Part shown: positions 9,278 to 19,559 of the stretch, piece after piece
Layout of the letters: the number at the start of each line of letters is the position of its first letter
Numbering within the stretch: position 1 is the first letter of the stretch
Assembly (NCBI GenBank): GCA_020466095.1
Contig: CM035807.1
Coordinates: 63,396,650 to 63,460,649, forward strand
Source: Chlorops oryzae
Lineage: Eukaryota > Arthropoda > Insecta > Diptera > Chloropidae
DNA: 64,000 bases
Direction of reading: 5' to 3'
Position numbers and translations under genes: made by a program
Notes under the pieces: model-generated
Databases searched by the model: none
What the model saw: only the letters and a program-made list of their open reading frames with translations
What the model was told of the DNA's origin: nothing

Positions 9278-9984
9278 GATATGTAAATGAAAATTTGAAA
9301 ATTGTTGTAGGTATTATATTTGTAAACTATGAACTTAAATAACTTATGTCTTTGAATAAAATAAAACAATATGCGTTGTTGTTTTTATTTAAATCATCTG
9401 AAAACTGAAAAAAAAATAACATTAAAAAAATCTATATTTGGTTTTTAACAAGACTTAAAAAAAAACAACTCAAATATGCATTTATATTTGAACAGCAGTG
9501 ATAATTCAAGGAGCGCACGGGCGAAAGTGGCACAATTTTTTCTTTTAATTTTCACTACATTGCAATGCTTATAACTCGTCGCTTTGCTCAAATCTTGTTT
9601 TGAATTGTGATAAATATATATTTTTTGTTTTGAAATCAATTAAAAATTCGTTTAATTTTTATTTTGGAAAAAAAAATTTTATACATGCATTGTATTCATT
9701 TTTGCACTATGAAATTATGACTTTGGAGGGACGTAGTTTCCAAAGGGGGCGTGGCATATAAAAAAAAATTTGGGATCCTCATTTTTTTAATCCTAAATAA
9801 CATATGTGACAAATTTCATCATTCTAGGATCAAAACTGTAGAAATTGGAAAATCACTTTGTATGGGCGGTGGGCGTGGCAGTGGGCGGAAATCTATGATT
9901 TTCTCAAAATTTCTTAATCTGGGCTATAGTAATACTCTCACCAAATTTCAGTGCTCTACGACCACTCCTTCTATTTTTGTCCAA
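9278..9984. other. Non-coding; contains a short DINE-1-like fragment
   Basis: 9278-9700 is AT-rich and non-coding, with AATAAA at 9356-9361 just after the interrupted gene's stop, a plausible polyadenylation signal. 9720-9980 contains GGGCGTGGCA and GGGCGGTGGGCGTGGCAGTG, the reverse complement of the CCACGCCCAC-type words in the element at 58844-60283, so it is probably a minus-strand fragment of that repeat class. It abuts the resumed Err-1 sequence. Confidence 0.45.
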
Positions 9985-10587
9985 AAAATGTATGAACTCG
10001 CGACACTGTGCGACGCCTCTATCGCAGCCACGGCAACGCTCGTTAAAGTCATCGAGGCGAGCCTGCGCGAGTGGCATACCTCGACGTACTTCGGGGACGG
10101 GGACGAAGGGAATCGTGACCGTATCCGGAACTTAAGAAATGAGTCGTTTAAGTATGAGGAGACCCTAAGTTTCCGAACGAACGCCATCGTACTTACGCTG
10201 GCCGGAATTTAAAAAAAAATTACAGATAAGTAACGAAACACCGCCCAGGACCGAAATGGACTCATTCCACGTCGTGGGTTGAAGGTTCAAACGAAAAGGG
10301 GCATAAGACTGCCACGTAGCAAAAGTGCGGATCGGTCTTACGAGTGGGGACCCAATGAAGAGTGGGAGGCACACGAAACGGTTCAGACGGCTCTACAGCA
10401 CTATCGAGATAGCTTAGAAAGGGTAGTCGCCATGGCTAAGTTGGACTGCTCGTTCACAATGGTCTTGGACGGCGTGACCGTAGAAGTCAATGAACCAATG
10501 TTTGAAATGGGAAAGCTATATTTCGTTACCTTCTTTGGACCATTTCAAGTCGAAATAAACGCCCCTCTGGCCAACATGTTTAGATAG
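9985..10587 (+). pseudogene. Unidentified GC-richer coding stretch upstream of envelope (Err-1 accessory ORF, 3' part?)
   Basis: Two open frames in succession: one ends at 10212 (segment CDASIAATATLVKVIEASLR), the other runs 10279-10587 (segments AHETVQTALQHYRDSLER, FTMVLDGVTVEVNEPMFEMG, ending LANMFR). A stop and an A-run near 10210 separate them, so they are either two small proteins or one frame broken by an indel. Codon composition is less AT-rich than the surroundings and similar to the envelope gene 440 bp downstream. I recognise no family. The position between the integrase remnant and env argues that this is element-encoded, possibly continuous with 4975-5290 before the insertion. Confidence 0.4.
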
Positions 10588-10742
10588 GAATTTTAGTTAA
10601 AATCTGTTCGAATTTATTAGGTTTAGAGTTACCAAAAAGGAATTTTAGTTTAAACCTGTTCGAATTTATTAAGTTTAGAGTTACCAAAAAGGAATTTTAG
10701 TTTAAACCTGTTCGAATATAATAGGTTTAGAATTACCAAAAA
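10587..10742 (+). repeat. 52-bp tandem repeat, three copies
   Basis: Units starting GGAATTTTAGTT at 10587, 10639 and 10691 with period 52 and few differences. They lie in the non-coding interval between the accessory frame and the envelope gene. Confidence 0.9.
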
Positions 10743-11023
10743 AATTATTCTGTGTCTTTCAAAAATCTAAGTCTAGAGTAAGATGAATTGGACGGAAGCA
10801 GTCATATTAAAAAAAAAAATAACAAAATACTAAAAAAAAGGAATAGTAATAATAAAGCTATTCAAAACAAAACAAAAAAAAAACGGCGTTCCAAATCTTT
10901 GTTCTCGTCCTCGTTGTCGACAGATCTGTAAGAAAACTTTGTTTAAAAAAAACACGTTGTTCAACACAAACTTGATCAACTCACCTACGGCGTGGCCAGT
11001 TACCGAGATGTATCTACAACTTT

Positions 11024-12517
11024 TTGTTTTACTCCTTTCAGCTCCTGGTCCAAGTAATCCTGTTAATTTTGCCGCTCGTCAAGTCCCACCAACTACTTTA
11101 TCTGGAAAAAATAGAGACGGAAACCGGTTTTGCGGAAATACACACGGGTACAGTGGATATTGTTACTAGGTTCGACTACATACCCCACCAAATAGATCCA
11201 GCTGCGATTCGGCCTATGCTAAACGCGTTCTTGCAGACCAAGACGACTCTCAATAGCAGCATATACGATGCCCTGATTGAAACCCAAGTAGACGATATTA
11301 ACTCCATCCTGCACACGTTCGGCCGATCAAAAAGAAGTCCGTTCGATTTCATTGGTTCCAGCCTCAAGTGGCTATTCGGTACCATAGATGCCAGCGATCG
11401 ACAGAGTGTAGAGGACCACCTCGCCACTGTAGAAGTTAATAACAATAGGCTTATTGAAAACGGCAACTACCAAATCAAGATTAACCGCGACTTTAGTGAG
11501 GCCCTAGAAAGCATGAGACAATTAGTAAAAGCCGACCAGAAGGCGCTGACGGACATGAGAAAAATTTACTCACAAGCCGCTAGGGAAAACCGGGCAGACG
11601 AACTAGCACTCAGACTATTCCTTAAACTCCAGCTATTACGCAGTCAAGTAGAAACGATTCAGCAGAATGTGGCAGCAGCAAGGACGGGCAATATCCACCC
11701 TTCCATGCTCTCGAAAGCCGAGAAAGAACAGTATGACATAGGTTACGAGAAGCTGAAAGATATGGCATTAGGCGTAGCCTCGCTACGACACGGGGTCATA
11801 ATTTTCGTAATTAAGGTTCCCGCAGTGATGGGACAATTTCAGAAAAAATTGTTGGTACCGATACCAAACAGCCATGGGCAACAAATAAACGAAGAAATAG
11901 AGACGATAATAGAAAACGACAACCAGACGTTCACTTTTGAGGAAGGCAAGTCAGTGTTTGCACTACACCGGAGTACGAACTGCATAGTTCGAGGGCGTTG
12001 TGAGTTAGTCAGCCGGACGAAAGAAGAAAAAATTGAACTGGAAGAAAGCACAATACTCCTAACAAACGCAAGAAACATAAGCCTAAACAGTACGTGCGAT
12101 AGTAGGCGCATATTAGCTTTAGGAAATTTCTTTTTAACGTTCCAAAACTGCACCATCTATTTAGGAAAATTCAGGTTCGAATCGAAAGTAAGGGAATATA
12201 GACAGATGTTTATCATTCCCAACGAGAGGCAGTTAGAAAAGCCGGAAGAAATACCAAGCTTTAAGGAAGTGGTCTTGAAGCAATTCGAAAATAACGAGGA
12301 AATAAAAGAATTAAAGTTCCTGAAACAACTTTTGAGAATTGGAGGAATAAGTCTAACGGGAGTTATAACGATAATAATTATTTTGGCAATATGCTGTTTC
12401 TGTAAATTACGAAAACCAGCACAAACTCCAAGACCACTTCCGCGTCCACGACAGTCGGAACCAATATCGACGATATACGCTATGGTAGCGAAGTACGAAA
12501 CACCGTTTAACGTCTAA
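11024..12517 (+). CDS. env: Errantivirus-type envelope (baculovirus F-like fusion protein), open
   Basis: Envelope glycoprotein of an insect endogenous retrovirus (errantivirus type), acting at the cell or virion surface. 497 codons are open. The order is: a hydrophobic signal peptide (residues about 5-20, ending at PLVKSH); the N-terminal subunit; a furin-type site RSKR (about residue 104) followed by a hydrophobic fusion-peptide-like stretch (PFDFIGSSLKWLFG); a long helical region; NxS/T sequons including NQT, NIS, NST and NCT in the C-terminal half; a transmembrane segment near residues 438-458 (ITIIIILAICCFC); and a short basic, proline-rich tail. Order and length fit the F-like Env family. 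The start may be later if the mRNA is spliced at 11040. Flanking gag-pol is largely missing, so expression is doubtful even though the frame is intact. Confidence 0.85.
   Translation: MFYSFQLLVQVILLILPLVKSHQLLYLEKIETETGFAEIHTGTVDIVTRFDYIPHQIDPAAIRPMLNAFLQTKTTLNSSIYDALIETQVDDINSILHTFGRSKRSPFDFIGSSLKWLFGTIDASDRQSVEDHLATVEVNNNRLIENGNYQIKINRDFSEALESMRQLVKADQKALTDMRKIYSQAARENRADELALRLFLKLQLLRSQVETIQQNVAAARTGNIHPSMLSKAEKEQYDIGYEKLKDMALGVASLRHGVIIFVIKVPAVMGQFQKKLLVPIPNSHGQQINEEIETIIENDNQTFTFEEGKSVFALHRSTNCIVRGRCELVSRTKEEKIELEESTILLTNARNISLNSTCDSRRILALGNFFLTFQNCTIYLGKFRFESKVREYRQMFIIPNERQLEKPEEIPSFKEVVLKQFENNEEIKELKFLKQLLRIGGISLTGVITIIIILAICCFCKLRKPAQTPRPLPRPRQSEPISTIYAMVAKYETPFNV
11035..11040 (+). 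promoter_or_regulatory. Candidate splice acceptor for the envelope mRNA
   Basis: The pyrimidine-rich run TTTTTGTTTTACTCCTTTCAG ends at 11040 and is followed directly by the hydrophobic signal-peptide codons of the envelope frame. Errantiviruses express env from a spliced RNA, so this is a plausible acceptor; the donor is not identified. Confidence 0.4.
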
Positions 12518-12961
12518 CATAACGTCGTCTAGTAAAACAAACAAAAACACCCGTCCCTTTGAAAACAACTTTTACATTCGCCCTTGCACTTTCAGTCCAG
12601 CTTTTATTCGAAATACACTCAAGCCCCCAAATCATTTTAATTTCGATTTTTTTTTTATTATAACCAAGTCTAACAATCGCTTTTTTTTTGGTTATTCACA
12701 TTCGTACATGAATTTAAGTCATTGCGCCCGTTTAGACAATCATTGTTCAATAAAACGCCCTTTAGTCAATGCACTTTGAGAACCTACGACCACATTGGAC
12801 GAACGAAACGAAAACATAAAGAAAAGAAAAGAAAAGAATATAAAAGAAAAACTCCAAACGAATTCAAAAAAAAAACATTTTTTTTTTCTCTTCACTTTGT
12901 TCACGTCAATTTTTTTTGTCTTTTTCTCCGCACAGTTCATCGTCTCTTTCTTTGCCTTGAT
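12518..12961. other. 3' non-coding sequence after env; truncated element end
   Basis: A- and T-rich runs (AAAAGAAAAG, long T tracts) and no frame. The expected polypurine tract and 3' LTR of Err-1 are not seen; the sequence passes into minus-strand integrase code of Gyp-2 near 12975, so the Err-1 3' end is truncated here. Confidence 0.45.
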
Positions 12962-13249
12962 TTATTCAAAAAAAAATATATATATTATATTATCTTCGTG
13001 GGCTATGGCATATGCGGTTTTGCCTTGCTTTTGAATGATGACGTACGGACCGTCTCGTTTAGGAACAAATTTACTGGTTACAGCATTTGTAGAACTACTA
13101 AAAATATGTGTAATCACTAATACCTTCGCACGCTCCATGTTACGATATAGGAGCTTCTCTTTAACCTCTCTTACCTCGAAAAATACATCATTTAGATGTT
13201 TCAGATAGGGTTGTGATTTCAGTTTCAATGTTTTCGGATAGAACTATAG
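12962..13249 (-). pseudogene. Gyp-2 integrase C-terminal region
   Basis: Contains SKFVPKRDGPYVIIQKQGKT, the charged KRDGPY/F-type module found near the C-terminus of gypsy integrases, preceded by VREVKEKLLYRNMERAK. It is the continuation of the integrase interrupted at 20564. Collapsing one ATAG duplication makes the codons run straight from QFHAI into VLSENIETE, after which a one-base shift appears. Non-functional. Confidence 0.7.
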
Positions 13250-13801
13250 TATGATGTCCCTTTTTAATCAGGACTTTCTGTCGGAAAGTCCTTTATTGAT
13301 GTTTATGGAACATCAGTATTTTTGGTGAAAAAGAAAGAGGCAAAGTCTTTTTCTGGTGGCGGTTGCTACGCCTTATTTTTATTCTTAGGCGACTGGAACG
13401 CCTGGATTCAAGTTTGAACATTGAATGTCCTCTTAGAGCTAAAAATCTATATTTATATCATTTTTACATATGGTTCTTAGTTGCTATTTTTCGTTTGCTT
13501 ATCTACGGTGTCGAATGGAAAAGGGTCACTTGGATTTTCCCAACTACCGGGGTCGTATTGCAAATGACACATGTCCTGCAATTGGTGCATTGTTCTTGCT
13601 TTGACCTTTTTTGTGTTTGAGCAATAAAGTTGATTTGAGTCATCATAAAAAATGAGCATTGTTTGTAAGTGAAAGTAGTAAAAGAAAATAGCATAAATGC
13701 CTGTGGGAAATATCGCGTGAGTGACTTTAATTGAGTGATTAATATGAATGCCAGTAGGGAATATTACATAAGTGACTTTAAGTGACCGTTTGTCCATAAC
13801 A
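13250..13801 (-). repeat. Gyp-1 3' LTR
   Basis: Begins TGTTATGG on the minus strand directly after the polypurine tract AAAAAGGGAGG (13802-13812). The left border is set by the ATAG duplication. It matches 20013-20563 over its full length. Confidence 0.93.
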
Positions 13802-14052
13802 CCTCCCTTTTTGGGAAAAAAAAAAAATTTAAAGTATAGACATTTTTTTAAATTTTTTTATTTTTATTTTAGTTTTGATAATAATATATAATGTATGGGT
13901 ATATGCCTTATATGAAAGTAATTATTAGAAATACTTAGATACTAGCGGCCGTTTATTAAATGATAATTTAAGTTTAATGAGTTTATTTACACAGAAAATT
14001 AATTTATTTTACTGAAAATTTATTTTATTATAAAATTGTTTCAATTAACATA
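13802..14052 (-). promoter_or_regulatory. Gyp-1 polypurine tract and 3' untranslated region
   Basis: AAAAAGGGAGG on the minus strand at 13802-13812 abuts the LTR. The remaining 240 bp up to the integrase stop are AT-rich and non-coding; no envelope gene is present. Confidence 0.75.
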
Positions 14053-15267
14053 TTAAGTTAATTTTAATCTATTTTTATGTACAGTTGTAGCTTTTGAATT
14101 AATATCGATCGTGCAGTTGCCCATGCTGTCAGTTTCGAGTACTTTATATGGACCTTTAAAGACGCTGTCTAATTTATGGCCGGCGTCATTTTTTTGATAA
14201 ACCATGTCGTTTTTCTTTATAATTTGGGGGTTTGCTTTTTTGTCATAAATTACGTTTGCTTTTTCTTTAGCTTTTTCCAACAAAATTCCTGCACGTTTTT
14301 GAGCTGTCTGAAGTTTGAATCTAAGCTCGGCTTTATAATCGTCTATATTGTAAATCGGATCTACTTTACCAGCTAACATGAAATCATAAGGGACTGCTGT
14401 CTTTCCGTATACTAACTCAAATGGTGTGTATCCATGAGTGGTTGCTGGCGTCGTATTGTAACAATACGTGAAATATTTGAGCCAGTGGTCCCAATCTAAT
14501 TTGTCTGTAGATATGTATGATCTTATGTACTCATTGAATGTTCTGTGCGAGCGTTCAATGGTGCCTAGTGTTTGATGGTGGTATGCTGTAGATGTTTTAT
14601 TTTCAATTTTCAATAACTTGCATATTTCTTCGAATAATTGATTTTTATATTCGGTGCCCATGTCAGTGATGATTTGCTGAATGGGTCCATGGACTAATAT
14701 GCAGTTTTCGACTATTGCTTTGGCTATTGTATTTGCAGATTTATTTGGGATAGCTACTGTAACAAGAAATTTAGATAAGTCACAAATTATAGTCAGAGCA
14801 TACTCGTTGCCGTTGAAGGATCTAGGGAGAGGTCCTACGGTGTCGATCTGTACTACATCAATAGCTTTTACTGGTGTTTTGGTGGTAACCAGTGGTTCTA
14901 TATTATTTTTGCCGTGTTTGTTTTGTTTACATTTTTCGCATTTTCTGACATAGGACTTCACGTCTGAAACCATGCCTTTCCATCAATAGAATCGTCTGAG
15001 TTTTGATAAAAGTCGAGTGACACCTGGGTGGCCTCCAAAGACAGGGTCATCGTGAAATTTTTTCAAAATTTCTAATTTCTGGGTTTGTGAAGTGATTTCA
15101 ATAGCTTTTGGTGTTATCGCTATAGTTACCTTTTTTAATAAATTGTTGCCTACTTTTTTGAATTCCTCATTGTTTACATAATTAAATAAATTGTCATTAA
15201 TCGCGATTTTGATGCATTTAAAGTGCGTATTGCCAACTGCTGTTTCAAGTTTGAGAAATAATTGCAA
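14053..15267 (-). pseudogene. Gyp-1 integrase
   Basis: Inserts the cDNA into the genome. The N-terminal HHCC zinc finger is split over 15030-14930 (GGHPGVTRLL, then CEKCKQNKHG). The catalytic core has Asp in VVQIDTVGPLP, Asp in ITDMGTEY and Glu in GTIERSHRT, and I count 35 residues between the latter two, the canonical DD35E. The C-terminal region ends TTVHKNRLKLT. One in-frame stop (position 14983) separates the finger segment from the core, in a place where Trp would be expected, and a second stop lies at 15373 upstream. All three segments are in the same frame, so nonsense changes rather than frameshifts broke this part. Confidence 0.9.
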
Positions 15268-15372
15268 TAATGCAATTTTCTCTTTAGCAATGAACTCTTT
15301 AGCATTTATTTCAAATATTTTTCTTTTTCCATGGAATAAAATTAAATCGGAGGATTCTTCTATATTTTTGGT

Positions 15373-17683
15373 TTACCTTTTTTCAATAAATTTTAGGCTA
15401 GGTAATTTTCTTACTTCGTTCGTGGTAATAGCATTATAAATTTTTTGTTTAGGAATTTTTTCGTCCTTTATTTTATCATTTTGGTTTGTTGCAGAAACGG
15501 ACTTTGATTTGGACCTGGTTAAAATTTGTATAATTGCATTGTTGTCTTGCCTGAGCTGCTTTATTTGTTCAAAATCAATGCGGGAAAGGGCATCTGCTCC
15601 ACAATTGTCTGTTCCTTTTATGTACAAAATATCAAAATCAAATTCTTCCAGATCTGATCTCATTCTTGTTAACTTTGAGGAAGGATTCTTCATAGCAAAC
15701 AAATACGTTAGTGGTTTGTGATCGCTCTTTATAAGGAATTTTCTACCGTAAATATATGGTTTCAAATAATTGATTGACTAATGAATGTCTGTAAATTCCT
15801 GTTCTATTACCGATTTATTACTTTCTCCCGTTGTGAATGAGATGCGAAAGCAATAGGCAATTGGATGCCGTTGTGGTTTTGGCTAAGTACAGCGCCACAT
15901 GCTATTTTGCTTGCATCGGTTGTTATGCAGAATGTCTTATCGAAATTTGGATATTGGAGTATTTGAGGTGAGAGTAATGAATTTTTTAGATAGTGAAAGG
16001 CTGTTTCGCATTCTGTTGTCCATATAAACGGTTCTTTTTTTCTAGTTAGCTTGGTTATATGAATTGAATGATTTGTAAAATTTGGTATGAATCTTCTATA
16101 GTAGTTTATGAAGGCAATAAATCTTTTAGCTTCATCCGCGTTTGTAGGTTTGGGGAACGAGTGAATTTTTTCATATTTTGATTCGTCTGGTAAAATACCC
16201 TTGTCTGTGCATTTATGTCCGAGGAAAGTGACTTGTGAATCGAAAAATTTACATTTCTCAGGGTGTAGTTTAAGATTTGTTTTCCTGCATATGTCAAAAA
16301 CTTCCTTTAAGTTGCTCAACATAAGATTTTCGGAACAACCTATGACAATGAGATCGTCCATAAAGATAAATGTTTTGCTAGGACCTAGGCCAGAAAAAGC
16401 CATATTCATCATCCTTTGAAAGGAATTTGGTGCAATTTTTAGTCCGAATGGTAACCTCTTAAATCTGAACGAACCTTGTTCTGTTGAGAAGGATGTTATG
16501 TTGCGTGAATTTTCATCTAATTCGATTTGGTGAAATCCGGAGATTAAATCTAGACAAGAAAAAAATTTTGCGCGGCCCAATTGGTCAAGTATATCATCGA
16601 TCCTAGGTAAGGGATATTTATCGGATGCCAGTCTCTTATTCACTTGTCTGTAGTCAGTCACGAGTCTCCATTTTTTTCTGAAGAGTTGGGTAAGGATTTC
16701 TTGGGAACTAAAAGAATAGGGCTATTGTATTCTGAGATTGAAGGTTCAACTATGTCGTCTGAAATTAATTTTTCTATATGTTTATTTATTTCAGGTTTTT
16801 GATTATGAGGGGTCCTATAATTTTTGATATATACTGGTGTTGTATCCTTCAAATATAATTTTTGCTTATAAAAATTATTAAAAGTACATGCATCGCTTTC
16901 TAGGGCGAATACATCTGTGTAGTCTGAGCAAAGATTAATGAGTTTTTCTTTGTGATGATTGGGACAATTATTTGCTAGTTTATTCAAAATTAAATTTTTT
17001 CGTTCTGGTTTATCTTCCTGTTTGTCTATGTTGACGACGTAGTAGTTGTCCAATTTTTCACTTTTTATGTCTTTTGCTTGCATAAAAACGTTATTGTCTG
17101 TCGTATTCATTATTCTGACAAAAGCATTTTTTGTATTTACTATCGTATTTGCTATGAAAATACCTTCTTTAAGTTCCTGGCTAGGTATTAAGACTTCATT
17201 TTCTGTACTATTAATTTGAATTTTTCTGATTATTTCCGATCTTGCTGGGAGAGAAAGCGTTTTTTCATGATGTGCGTCCATTATTTCGATTTCGAATTGA
17301 GACTTGAAACAACTGGGTCTGATTATTAGCCAGCTAGGGCCGAGACGTTGGTAGTCTAATACACAGTTGTAACTTTTAATAAAATCATAACCGATTATAC
17401 CATCGCAAGGTATTGGAAATGAGTCATCCACAATGTGAAACTTATGGTATATTTTGATATCATTTATGCTTAAATTTGCGGTTGTGCATCCAAGTGTCTT
17501 TATAAACCCGTCTCCGATACCTTTTATATTAATATTATGACCGGAATTTATGTTGATTGTATTTAGAATTGGTGATTTGAAAAGACTTATGTCTGAACCG
17601 GTATCTAAGAGAAATGTTGATATTGAATCATTAAGGGATGTTTTTATTTTGATGTAATTGTTAAGGTATAGATTAATGTGCAA
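15373..17683 (-). pseudogene. Gyp-1 protease, reverse transcriptase and RNase H, broken
   Basis: The aspartic protease has FLLDTGSDISLF near residue 27 of the 341-codon segment 16658-17683. A frameshift near 16660 leads to reverse transcriptase (15807-16661) with PLPRIDDIL, LDLISGFHQI, the catalytic FMDDLIV and the connection LGHKCTDKGI. A second frameshift near 15825 and a stop near 15778 precede the RNase H tail ([22 protein letters not shown]). Relative to Gag the protease frame is shifted, consistent with the -1 frameshift by which 412/mdg1-type elements make Gag-Pol: the two frames overlap around 17700. Non-functional as written. Confidence 0.9.
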
Positions 17684-17697
17684 AATTTGGGATGCTT

Positions 17698-18978
17698 CTA
17701 ATTTTCTACACTCCCCAGTTGGGCAGACTGGGGGGCATCTGAGTTTTCCGATGCCTCCGCATATCTCACGTTACTATTTCCGTTATTATTGTAGTTTCTG
17801 CGATAGTCATTGTTATTTCCGCGGCCTCTGTTGGCGGCATTATTATTTTCGTGTCTGTTGTTGTTGTTGTTATAGTAATTGTTTCGGTAATTATTTCCTT
17901 GATAATTATTATTTTGTGAATTATATCGATAAGAATTGTTTCTTCGATTTTGATAATTTTCCCGATAGGAATTATTCCCTCGATAATAACTATTACCGCG
18001 GCCCCTATTTCGATTTGGGTATTGGGCTCTATTTATATAGTTTATCTGCAACGCTCCTGAACTCTCGGAGCTCAGTTCAACAAATTTTGTAATTGATTCG
18101 CTAACTGAACTGAACTGGCCTGCCCTCATAAGCATTTTTACTTCGTCCGACCTTGAATTCGTCTTCATGGCCTTGGCAACCGATTGAGCTGAGTATGTTT
18201 TCGCCAATTCGCTTGACATACCGTCTGCTATATATGCACATTCAAGCTGTTGAGCGAGTGTTTCGATTTCTTTAGCAAAATCAATGTCGCTTTTGTTTTG
18301 TTGCTTTACGCTGAGCAATCTAGCTGAGATACTTTGAGAGGACTCATATTTCACATTAGCAGTGAGGGTTCTTTTTATGTCTTCAATAGTGAGCTCATTG
18401 GATAGCAGTCTGCTTGCGTTTTTTGACAATTTCGTTTTTATCAATGAAACCGCTATGGTTTCATGTGTCTCTTTAATTGAGTTTAGGAGGTCTAACGAGT
18501 TAATGAACTGAGTCAGGTTTTCTGCTTTACCATCAAATTCAGGTAGCAGTTTTGTTGCTATATTTATAAATTCAATGGGCGTCATGGTGTTAGTTGTTTC
18601 TTTATGTGCTGTTTCTGATTCAACGTCTGAGATTTCGCTATCGCTAACCGATGGCAGTGTTAAGTTGAGAAGGCTTGTTAGACCTGTAGGTATTCGTTGT
18701 GGGATTTGGAGTCGGTCAAAAAGGGTTGTTAGTCTAGTTTTTATTGACGATGAATATTTTGTGAATTCGATTTGGTGAGTATAATTTAGGAAAGGGTAAA
18801 TTTTTCTACCTAAACTAGCTAGTGTGTTGTGGGTATATATTAGTGTGTGTAAGTGTTTAATCTGTGTATTTCTTGAAGGTAGATTTGTTTTGTTTAAGCA
18901 TTTATATGCTTTGTCGAAATTTGTTTTTACTTTTTGTAGTTTGTTTAATACTTCTTCCCAAGAAACTGAATTGCTCAT
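17698..18978 (-). CDS. gag: Gyp-1 Gag
   Basis: Structural protein of the retrotransposon particle in the cytoplasm. 426 codons are open and end just before the pol frame. The N-terminal two thirds are helical and capsid-like (PEFDGKAENLTQFINSL is the usual start of a Ty3-type capsid domain, about residue 150). There is no CCHC knuckle. Instead the last 100 residues are an Arg/Gly/Asn/Tyr-rich basic tail (repeats such as YRGNNSYRE, RGRGNN) that would bind RNA. The knuckle-less RGN-rich Gag is typical of the 412/mdg1 lineage. It starts 17 bases after the stop of the transmembrane ORF. Confidence 0.88.
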   Translation of the reverse strand: MSNSVSWEEVLNKLQKVKTNFDKAYKCLNKTNLPSRNTQIKHLHTLIYTHNTLASLGRKIYPFLNYTHQIEFTKYSSSIKTRLTTLFDRLQIPQRIPTGLTSLLNLTLPSVSDSEISDVESETAHKETTNTMTPIEFINIATKLLPEFDGKAENLTQFINSLDLLNSIKETHETIAVSLIKTKLSKNASRLLSNELTIEDIKRTLTANVKYESSQSISARLLSVKQQNKSDIDFAKEIETLAQQLECAYIADGMSSELAKTYSAQSVAKAMKTNSRSDEVKMLMRAGQFSSVSESITKFVELSSESSGALQINYINRAQYPNRNRGRGNSYYRGNNSYRENYQNRRNNSYRYNSQNNNYQGNNYRNNYYNNNNNRHENNNAANRGRGNNNDYRRNYNNNGNSNVRYAEASENSDAPQSAQLGSVEN

Positions 18979-18995
18979 TTATGGATTAGACTAGA

Positions 18996-19268
18996 TTAGA
19001 TTCTTGGCTGAAGAGGTACTCTATTGTACTTATTTTTTAAATGATTTTTTATTAGGGAGTAAATGGCAGTAATGACCAATAATATTATAATGATGGCTGC
19101 CACGTGCAAAATATTGATTCCTGATTCACTTTTGTTATAGATTATGTGGTTGTTGTCATAAATTTTCTCTTCAAGGTTTTCTATTCTATTATTTTGGCTA
19201 TCTTTGCCTACTTCATACCCGGATACTGCTATGAGGATAGCGCTAAGCGCTTTTTTCCACCAGGACAT
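18996..19268 (-). CDS. Small transmembrane ORF upstream of Gag
   Basis: 90 codons, opening MSWWKKALSAIL. It has a moderately hydrophobic N-terminus, a polar middle with possible coiled coil (NRIENLEEKIYDNN), a strong transmembrane helix at about residues 52-72 (VAAIIIILLVITAIY) and a basic tail (KNHLKNKYNRVPLQPRI). It is tightly coupled to gag (17 bases). Small ORFs before gag are known in 412/mdg1-type elements but their role is unclear. A membrane protein in an env-less retrotransposon could direct assembly or release; that is inference. The frame is intact while pol is broken, and the topology pattern looks selected rather than random. Confidence 0.6.
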   Translation of the reverse strand: MSWWKKALSAILIAVSGYEVGKDSQNNRIENLEEKIYDNNHIIYNKSESGINILHVAAIIIILLVITAIYSLIKNHLKNKYNRVPLQPRI

Positions 19269-19559
19269 GTTGGAATAGTAAGAAACGATGACAAGACTGA
19301 ATTTGGGATTTTTAAAGATGTAAACGTGAAAAGAAAAAGGAAAAAAATTTTTTTTTTTTGAGCTTGTGGGAAAAGCGCAATCGATATTAAAACGTTATGC
19401 TTGGTATGTTACTTTCTCTATAACTTTCTTTAGAATTTAATATAAAAAAATTTTCGAGCCTCTTTTTATTTTATTTTATTTTATTTTAAATATTAATGGT
19501 TTAGTACATCCTGTGGACAAATTGGTGATAGCAGCGAATTACCGCCTCTATGCTATTCG

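Noticed and set aside
12722..13120. 132-codon Lys/Phe-rich plus-strand frame
   Set aside because: Encoded by A- and T-runs and overlapping the minus-strand Gyp-2 integrase end.
17658..18092. 144-codon Tyr/Cys/Phe-rich plus-strand frame
   Set aside because: Antisense of the Asn/Arg/Tyr-rich Gag tail of Gyp-1.
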